64,000 bases of DNA from Vanilla planifolia (Eukaryota > Streptophyta > Magnoliopsida > Asparagales > Orchidaceae). Shown in pieces: positions 1-7,292 of this stretch (position 1 is its first letter; each line of letters opens with the position of its first letter). The translations under genes were made by a program, and so were the position numbers. A model generated the notes under the pieces. It was not told the DNA's origin. It saw only the letters and a list, made by a program, of their open reading frames with translations, and made no database searches. The DNA lies in contig CM043878.1 of NCBI GenBank assembly GCA_023846275.1, forward strand, positions 12,655,501 to 12,719,500. Reading direction: 5' to 3'.

Positions 1-14
1 GGAACGGCTTAATA

Positions 15-360
15 TAAAAATATCTATTCTTACGCGGCTTAATTGTAGGATTCTCGGCGTTTTCCTTTTTTCCAATTTAAATATTTATGATTAGAGTATA
101 TAAAATATTAATTTATTTTTTATAACATGGAGAATGAAGAAAATTTCTTTTGAATATTTTAATTTAGCAGAAATGTAGTCTAATTATTTTTAAAATTTTT
201 TTATTTAAAAATATAAATAAAAAAATAATCTCAAAAGAAATATTATCGTTATATATTAGTTTTTTATTTTTAAAATGAAATCCTCAAATATTAATTGAAA
301 AATAAAAATATAAAATTATTTTTTCCTTTTATCAATAATATAATTTACTTGTTTATCATT
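15..360. other. AT-rich spacer of the reference unit
   Basis: No gene-like signal. The first ~50 bases retain a few CpGs (ACGCGGCTTAATTG, TCTCGGCG), a weak continuation of module II across the arbitrary unit boundary. The remainder is A/T runs. Type-specific differences cluster here: TATATAAAAT or TTTATAAAAT, and TCCTCAAAT or TCCTAAAAT. Confidence 0.7.
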
Positions 361-700
361 CATGTTACAAAGAAAATTAACAAGGGATCGTTCTCGTGAT
401 CCACGATTCATATAAATATATTTATAATGAGTAGAGAAAATAAATATAAAATTTAAAACCTAAATAATATTCGCAACTTGATAAAATGGCTCAACGAATT
501 AAATAGAATTATATGCGAACAGAATCCCAAAATTTAAGTATAGTATACTACAAAAATGTAATAAAGGCTTCTTCGTAATTCACTTACGGCTATCAAATTA
601 TAAAAAAAATTAACAAATAAATTTTTACGGAAGCATTCGATAATATGAGCAGCCAAACGAAACTGCAAAAATTACTCGATAAATAAACGAATAAATATAT
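361..700. other. Higher-complexity, nearly invariant spacer segment
   Basis: This segment is less A/T-monotonous than its flanks and almost unchanged in all 18 units, apart from CTCGTGATCCACG against CTGGTGATCTACG. It holds a GGATC-N8-GATCC inverted repeat (about 386-403), the palindrome TAGTATACTA, a 31-codon minus-strand ATG frame (complement 316-411) and a 13-codon plus-strand frame (645-686, reading MSSQTKLQKLLDK). The minus-strand frame changes at two residues between unit types, both non-synonymous, so selection for protein is not supported. It could be a relic of inserted sequence; I cannot identify one. Confidence 0.5.
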
Positions 701-910
701 TTATTAATACACATATTTATTTATTTTTCTTCTTTCAATATTAAATCAAAGTATTATGATAAATAACTATTTTAATTATTTATTAGTTCAATGTTTTATT
801 TTAAAAACAAAAACTCTAAAATTTCTTTCATATATTAAAAGTAAAGAGTGGATATTAGTTTTCATATCGATTATATAATATAATTGTCATTTATATTTTA
901 AATTAATTGA

Positions 911-914
<4 letters not shown>

Positions 915-944
<30 letters not shown>
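915..944. repeat. (AT)n microsatellite
   Basis: Pure AT dinucleotide run, (AT)15 here. The homologous run ranges from 18 bp (units 15 and 16) to 40 bp (unit 8). Together with poly(A) it accounts for all length differences among the five alpha units. Confidence 0.95.
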
Positions 945-948
<4 letters not shown>

Positions 949-1576
949 TAGAAGAGAAAAATAAAAATTTGAAAATATGGGAGATTCATGACGAAAACTA
1001 AATACAATTGTTAGAATTAGAGACTAACATGATGTCATAATATAAAAAAAATAATTTAATAACACGCTAAAAGAAGCCCAAAAAATCGTGCGGAAATGTT
1101 TTTTTTGATAATTCAATTATACAAACTAAATCATTAGACAATCGACAAGGGTACTTTTACTTAAGAAATTTGTAAATTGGATCACGATAAAAATATAAAA
1201 AATGCGTCATAATATTTATGGTTTTCTTTAAATTTTAATCGATTATTTAGTTAAATTGAAAAAAAAAAACGATAAAATGTATATGCAGTTGTCTTTATTA
1301 ATACCATTTGATAATGACTTTTTAAATATATTAAGTACAACTGAATCTTAAATTCATAAATATATCTGATAATTTTCATAACTTTTTTGAACCTTCAAAC
1401 GTAATATATTTTCTAAAACTTTACGAATAATTCACATGGAGAAAAAGAGATTTTTATTATAAAAAAATTCCTAAAACTAATTATATATATGTGTGTTGAT
1501 AGTTAATCACAAATATTTTTGTCATTACATTTGTTGAGAAAGGTAGTAAAATAATATTTATTTTTTAAAATCTTTT

Positions 1577-1740
1577 TTGTTAATTAATTCATTTATGTTT
1601 AAAAGTTTTTTAATTTTTTTATATTATATTTTTTGTTGTTCTTTTGAATCACTATTATTCTTAATAGTATAAAGTAGACATAAAATATATGCAATGAAAA
1701 TAATTTTAATGATTAAATTTATTTATAAAAAATATAGTAT
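1577..1740. repeat. Old internal duplication, copy a
   Basis: Aligns to 1930-2095, about 355 bp downstream in the same orientation. Shared anchors in order are AATTCATTTA, a TTTTTTAATTTTTTTA block, ATCACTATTATTCTTAATA against ATCACAATTATTCTCAATA (17 of 19 positions), and AAATTTATTTAT. Both copies are deleted together in gamma units. Low complexity makes this weaker than the module I/II relation. Confidence 0.55.
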
Positions 1741-1929
1741 GCATTAACTCTTATATATTATAATTTATGTTTAATACGTAGAAACCAAATATAATATATA
1801 TAATATGTTAAGTTAAAAATTACAGTTTTATAATAATATAATCTTGAAAATTATGTAATATAATCATATTATTTATATTTGACAAAATAAATTCACTCTA
1901 CTAACTTAATTTCATATTATAAAACATTT

Positions 1930-2095
1930 TTTCACTAATAAATTCATTTAAGTTAGAATTTTTTTAATTTTTTTAATTTTTTTAAATTTTTTAAATATAT
2001 ATTTGATATCACAATTATTCTCAATAATAATAGCTAATATGATGTGTATCAAGAAGAAAACAATTTTTACAAATAAATTTATTTATCTAAATTTT
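1930..2095. repeat. Old internal duplication, copy b
   Basis: Partner of 1577-1740. It overlaps the start of the low-complexity alpha frame at 2039-2293, which is therefore built largely from duplicated AT-rich spacer and not from a coding ancestor. Confidence 0.55.
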
Positions 2096-2845
2096 ATTAT
2101 TTATCATGAATTAGTGAAATGTATAAATATTAATGTTATTTATTTTATATTTTTTAAAATAAAAATTGATTATACACATAAAATCAAAAGTAATGTAAAA
2201 CATATAACATTTTTATTTATTGGTTTCCTAATTAAAAAAAAGAAAAAAAAATCAAACTCACAATGCACGTATTTTTTTAGTAGTCATCAATAATGACAAT
2301 ACTTTTATTTTAGTCACACATTATTAAATTATACAATTGTCAAATATCAAGACAAATGGTGAGTCAATTAAAACAAAATTTCTCCTAAAATATCACAATT
2401 TTGTGGGGTTATCATTTGCATAAGTCGCATATTATATTATATATAAAAAATATAAAATGATAAATAATTCTAGAATATGTGAATATTACAATAATTATGA
2501 ACGTAGAATATTCAAAATAATTGTTCGTTTTATATATTTTTAGTATTTCGATTTTTCAGTATGATTTATTTTTTATTTTTTATTATTCTTCTATTTTTTT
2601 TGTTTTTTAATAATTTAAAATCTTAATTTTTATTTAGAAATAATAAAATTTTTTAAATTTATATCATTATTTTTTATTAACAATTGATTTAATAATTTTA
2701 ATGAAGAGGTTCATGTTTTGATATAGATATTTACATAAAATCCAAAACTTTAATTTATTCCTAATAAATAATAGTTTAATATTTATTTTGAAATGCTTTT
2801 GAAAACAGGCAGCGTAATTTATATTTTTCCGAACTTCGAAAAAAG

Positions 2846-2874
<29 letters not shown>
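2846..2874. repeat. Poly(A) tract
   Basis: Uninterrupted run of 29 A after TCGAAAAAAG and before GAGAATACG. In the 12 units with a pure tract its length is 29, 30 or 31. It is absent in gamma-type units (3, 9, 12) and broken by G residues in epsilon units (15, 17, 18). About 23 bases downstream (2898 on) is a run of ten T that can pair with it. Translations through this run give the spurious poly-Lys and poly-Phe frames. Confidence 0.95.
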
Positions 2875-2879
<5 letters not shown>

Positions 2880-2912
2880 TACGTTTTAGCAATGCACTTT
2901 TTTTTTTGGGTG

Positions 2913-3135
2913 TGTCCCGCACAATAACAACTCGTACAATTATAGGACCGTCCGCATAAACGTCATGATGCGGACGCCGAAAATGGCCAAAATCCGTGAG
3001 CTAACACTCACGGTTTTTCTGCGAAATCGCCGAGTCCGAAGGGTTATTCAGTTTTGCAATGTCGCACAGAACTTTTATGCGGACACCCGCAAAACTACGA
3101 AAGCGACAAACATGCGACGTTTGTTTATTGGGTAA
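2913..3135. repeat. GC-rich module I with four hairpins
   Basis: Starts TGTCCCGCAC and ends TTTATTGGGTAA; 104 of 223 bases are G or C. It contains, in order: hairpin 1 at 2949-2976 (9-bp arms CGTCCGCAT/ATGCGGACG, 10-base loop), hairpin 2 at 2994-3013, hairpin 3 at 3063-3081, and hairpin 4 at 3106-3124 (ACAAAC/GTTTGT, 7-base loop). An ATG frame of 56 codons (2965-3135; inner ATG at 2983 in the context AAAATGG) covers most of it. The encoded peptide would be Arg-rich and matches nothing I recognise. The frame is interrupted by TAG in epsilon units. Likely a structured non-coding element; whether it is transcribed is unknown. Confidence 0.85.
2994..3013. other. Hairpin 2 of module I
   Basis: CCGTGAGCTAACACTCACGG: perfect 7-bp stem, 6-base loop. 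AAAA lies before it and TTTT after it, each one base away, extending the stem past a T-T mismatch. In units 3, 5, 7, 9, 12 and 14-18 the right arm is CTCGCGG, which turns the T-A pair into a T-G (U-G in RNA) pair. Confidence 0.85.
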
Positions 3136-3479
3136 TATCTCCACGTTTTTATTTTTAAATGTTTATGGTACAAGGTTATTTGTAAAATGTTTTCTAAATT
3201 TTTCTATTGGTGAAATATCAAAACAATTTTCATAATTTTTTTAATAATTAATATTAATATTTTCTAAAAAAATATATTTTAAATAAATATTATTTTTTTC
3301 TCTCTATCTTTCTATTTCTTCATTTTTTATCTTTTATTTTATTAATAAATAGATTTTTATATTTACCTTGCAAATTTCTCTCTAAAATTAATATGATATG
3401 CATAATAATTGTTATTAAAACATATATTTATTTATAGCCATTCATTCTTTTGCAAAAATACTTCCGTTTATTTATTATA
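3136..3479. other. AT-rich linker between modules I and II
   Basis: Contains the CTATTGGTGAAATATC segment that is duplicated with a 60-bp period in gamma units, then a pyrimidine-rich stretch (CTCTCTATCTTTCTATTTC). No gene-like signal. The TTG-initiated 84-codon frame starting at 3409 has no ATG before its last few codons, so it is not a plausible eukaryotic CDS. Confidence 0.7.
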
Positions 3480-3660
3480 TGTCCCGCACCGTACAAAATA
3501 TAAATTGTATGCATATGGCCGCATATTTGATGTATGCGGACGCAAAAAAACCGTAAAACCCGTGAGCGAACCATCACGGATTTCTGCAGAAATTTGCCAT
3601 GCAGCGGGTGCCAAATTTTGTGACGGTCGCATAGAACGTTCTATGCGGAACGGCTTAATA
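3480..3660. repeat. GC-rich module II with hairpins and 20-bp palindrome
   Basis: Starts TGTCCCGCAC like module I, 567 bp downstream of it; 82 of 181 bases are G or C, with 15 CpGs. In order: hairpin 1 at 3519-3539 (7-bp arms CCGCATA/TATGCGG, 7-base loop), hairpin 2 at 3560-3579 (CCGTGA/TCACGG, 8-base loop), the 14-bp palindrome ATTTCTGCAGAAAT at 3580-3593, and the 20-bp palindrome at 3628-3647. The order of elements and several linking words (TATGCGGACGC, CCGTGAGC, TTTCTGC) match module I, so the two are diverged copies. Present complete in all 17 units that reach it. Confidence 0.88.
3628..3647. other. Invariant 20-bp perfect palindrome
   Basis: CGCATAGAACGTTCTATGCG reads identically on both strands. 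It is unchanged at 7274, 9567, 13213, 17834, 21485, 26106, 29763, 33032, 36677, 40323, 42616, 46261, 49895, 53525, 57158 and 60794 (start positions). It could be a dimeric protein site, a cruciform, or the remnant of the point where circular or linear copies were joined; the sequence does not decide. Confidence 0.9.
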
Positions 3661-4556
3661 TAAAAATATCTATTCTTACGCGGCTTAATTGTAGGATTCT
3701 CGGCGTTTTCCTTTTTTCCAATTTAAATATTTATGATTAGAGTATATAAAATATTAATTTATTTTTTATAACATGGAGAATGAAGAAAATTTCTTTTGAA
3801 TATTTTAATTTAGCAGAAATGTAGTCTAATTATTTTTAAAATTTTTTTATTTAAAAATATAAATAAAAAAATAATCTCAAAAGAAATATTATCGTTATAT
3901 ATTAGTTTTTTATTTTTAAAATGAAATCCTCAAATATTAATTGAAAAATAAAAATATAAAATTATTTTTTCCTTTTATCAATAATATAATTTACTTGTTT
4001 ATCATTCATGTTACAAAGAAAATTAACAAGGGATCGTTCTCGTGATCCACGATTCATATAAATATATTTATAATGAGTAGAGAAAATAAATATAAAATTT
4101 AAAACCTAAATAATATTCGCAACTTGATAAAATGGCTCAACGAATTAAATAGAATTATATGCGAACAGAATCCCAAAATTTAAGTATAGTATACTACAAA
4201 AATGTAATAAAGGCTTCTTCGTAATTCACTTACGGCTATCAAATTATAAAAAAAATTAACAAATAAATTTTTACGGAAGCATTCGATAATATGAGCAGCC
4301 AAACGAAACTGCAAAAATTACTCGATAAATAAACGAATAAATATATTTATTAATACACATATTTATTTATTTTTCTTCTTTCAATATTAAATCAAAGTAT
4401 TATGATAAATAACTATTTTAATTATTTATTAGTTCAATGTTTTATTTTAAAAACAAAAACTCTAAAATTTCTTTCATATATTAAAAGTAAAGAGTGGATA
4501 TTAGTTTTCATATCGATTATATAATATAATTGTCATTTATATTTTAAATTAATTGA

Positions 4557-4592
<36 letters not shown>

Positions 4593-6490
4593 TAGAAGAG
4601 AAAAATAAAAATTTGAAAATATGGGAGATTCATGACGAAAACTAAATACAATTGTTAGAATTAGAGACTAACATGATGTCATAATATAAAAAAAATAATT
4701 TAATAACACGCTAAAAGAAGCCCAAAAAATCGTGCGGAAATGTTTTTTTTGATAATTCAATTATACAAACTAAATCATTAGACAATCGACAAGGGTACTT
4801 TTACTTAAGAAATTTGTAAATTGGATCACGATAAAAATATAAAAAATGCGTCATAATATTTATGGTTTTCTTTAAATTTTAATCGATTATTTAGGTAAAT
4901 TGAAAAAAAAAAAACGATAAAATGTATATGCAGTTGTCTTTATTAATACCATTTGATAATGACTTTTTAAATATATTAAGTACAACTGAATCTTAAATTC
5001 ATAAATATATCTGATAATTTTCATAACTTTTTTGAACCTTCAAACGTAATATATTTTCTAAAACTTTACGAATAATTCACATGGAGAAAAAGAGATTTTT
5101 ATTATAAAAAAATTCCTAAAACTAATTATATATATGTGTGTTGATAGTTAATCACAAATATTTTTGTCATTACATTTGTTGAGAAAGGTAGTAAAATAAT
5201 ATTTATTTTTCAAAATCTTTTTTGTTAATTAATTCATTTATGTTTAAAAGTTTTTTAATTTTTTTATATTATATTTTTTGTTGTTCTTTTGAATCACTAT
5301 TATTCTTAATAGTATAAAGTAGACATAAAATATATGCAATGAAAATAATTTTAATGATTAAATTTATTTATAAAAAATATAGTATGCATTAACTCTTATA
5401 TATTATAATTTATGTTTAATACGTAGAAACCAAATATAATATATATAATATGTTAAGTTAAAAATTACAGTTTTATAATAATATAATCTTGAAAATTATG
5501 TAATATAATCATATTATTTATATTTGACAAAATAAATTCACTCTACTAACTTAATTTCATATTATAAAACATTTTTTCACTAATAAATTCATTTAAGTTA
5601 GAATATTTTTAATTTTTTTAATTTTTTTAAATTTTTTAAATATATATTTTATATCACAATTATTCTCAACAATAATAGCTAATATGATGTGTATCAAGAA
5701 GAAAAAAATTTTTACAATTGAATTTATTTATCTAAATTTTATTATTTATCATGAATTAGTGAAATGTATAAATATTAATGTTATTTATTTTATATTTTTT
5801 TAAATAAAAATTGATTATACACATAAAATCAAAAGTAATGTAAAACATATAACATTTTTATTTATTGGTTTCCTAATTAAAAAAAAGAAAAAAAAATCAA
5901 ACTCACAATGCACGTATTTTTTTAGTAGTCATCAATAATGACAATACTTTTATTTTAGTCACACATTATTAAATTATACAATTGTCAAATATAAAGACAA
6001 ATGGTGAGTCAATTAAAACAAAATTTCTCCTAAAATATCACAATTTTTTGGGGTTATCATTTGCATAAGTCGCATATTATATTATATATAAAAAATATAA
6101 AATGATAAACAATTCTAGAATATGTGAATATTACAATAATTATGAACGTAGAATATTCAAAATAATTGTTCGTTTTATATATTTTTTGTATTTCGATTTT
6201 TCAGTATGATTTATTTTTTATTTTTTATTATTCTTCTATTTTTTTTGTTTTTTAATAAATTAAAATCTTAATTTTTATTTAGAAATAATAAAATTTTTTA
6301 AATTTATATCATTATTTTTTATTAACAATTGATTTAATAATTTTAATGAAGAGGTTCATGTTTTGATATAGATATTTACATAAAATCCAAAACTTTAATT
6401 TATTCCTAATAAATAATAGTTTAATATTTATTTTGAAATGCTTTTGAAAACAGGCAGCGTAATTTATATTTTTCCGAACTTCGAAAAAAG

Positions 6491-6525
<35 letters not shown>

Positions 6526-7292
6526 TACGTTTAAGCAATGCACTTTTTTTTTTGGGTGTGTCCCGCACAATAACAACTCGTACAATTATAGGACCGTCCG
6601 CATAAACGTCATGATGCGGACGCCGAAAATGGCCAAAATCCGTGAGCTAACACTCACGGTTTTTCTGCGAAATCGCCGAATCCGAAGGGTTATTCAGTTT
6701 TGCAATGTCGCACAGAACTTTTATGCGGACACCCGCAAAACTACGAAAGCGACAAACATGCGACGTTTGTTTATTGGGTAATATCTCCACGTTTTTATTT
6801 TTAAATGTTTAGGGTACTAGGTTATTTGTAAAATGTTTTCTAAATTTTTCTATTGGTGAAATATCAAAACAATTTTCATAATTTTTTTAATAATTAATAT
6901 TAATATTTTCTAAAAAAATATATTTTAAATAAATATTATTTTTTTCTCTCTATCTTTCTATTTCTTCATTTTTTATCTTTTATTTTATTAATAAATAGAT
7001 TTTTATATTTACCTTGCAAATTTCTCTCTAAAATTAATATGATATGCATAATAATTGTTATTAAAATATATATTTATTTATAGCCATTCATTCTTTTGCA
7101 AAAATACTTCCGTTAATTTATTATATGTCCCGCACCGTACAAAATATAAATTGTATGCATATGGCCGCATATTTGATGTATGCGGACGCAAAAAAACCGT
7201 AAAACCCGTGAGCGAACCATCACGGATTTCTGCAGAAATTTGCCATGCAGCGGGTGCCAAATTTTGTGACGGTCGCATAGAACGTTCTATGC
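3647..7292. repeat. Unit 2, type beta
   Basis: Full-length unit of 3646 bp with (AT)14 at 4561-4588, poly(A) of 30 at 6491-6520, module I at 6559-6781 and module II at 7126-7306. Beta markers against alpha are TTAGGTAAATTG, TTTTTCAAAATC, TATATCACAATTATTCTCAA, ACAATTGAATTT, GCCGAATCC, AGGGTACTAGG and CGTTAATTTA. Private changes relative to its twin (unit 11) that I noticed are at 4637, 5706 and 5993. Confidence 0.94.

Larger units (their letters stand above)
1..3646. repeat. Unit 1, type alpha (reference unit)
   Basis: Full-length unit of 3646 bp. It starts with the last 14 bases of the preceding module II. Landmarks: (AT)15 at 915-944, poly(A) of 29 at 2846-2874, module I at 2913-3135, module II at 3480-3660. 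Alpha-type markers are GATATCAC at 2006, the module I variant GCCGAGTCC, ATGGTACAAGG after module I, and ACATAT upstream of module II. Alpha units also carry an 84-codon ATG frame (2039-2293) of very low complexity. Beta units stop this frame with a single A-to-T change, so it is not taken as a gene. First element of the alpha-beta-gamma trimer that recurs at 33051. Confidence 0.95.

Noticed and set aside
2003..2293. 96-codon frame in alpha units
   Set aside because: TTG start (84 codons from the first ATG), almost entirely Ile/Lys/Asn/Phe from AT-rich spacer, and stopped by one substitution in other types.
2994..3018. Intrinsic terminator or Pol III terminator (hairpin 2 plus T5)
   Set aside because: The hairpin followed by TTTTT fits the look, but no promoter or gene lies upstream. 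I could not find convincing tRNA-type A and B boxes; TGGCTCAACGA and GTTCAATGT are partial matches only.
2913..3660. Modules I and II as terminal repeats of an LTR element or DNA transposon
   Set aside because: They are in direct orientation, diverged, without terminal inverted repeats or target-site duplications that I can see, and nothing coding lies between them.
3409..3663. 84-codon open frame over module II, recurring in almost every unit
   Set aside because: It begins with TTG and has no ATG until a few codons from the end. Its body is the hairpin module, and one copy (unit 15) is stopped by TGA. Recurrence is due to the repeat itself.
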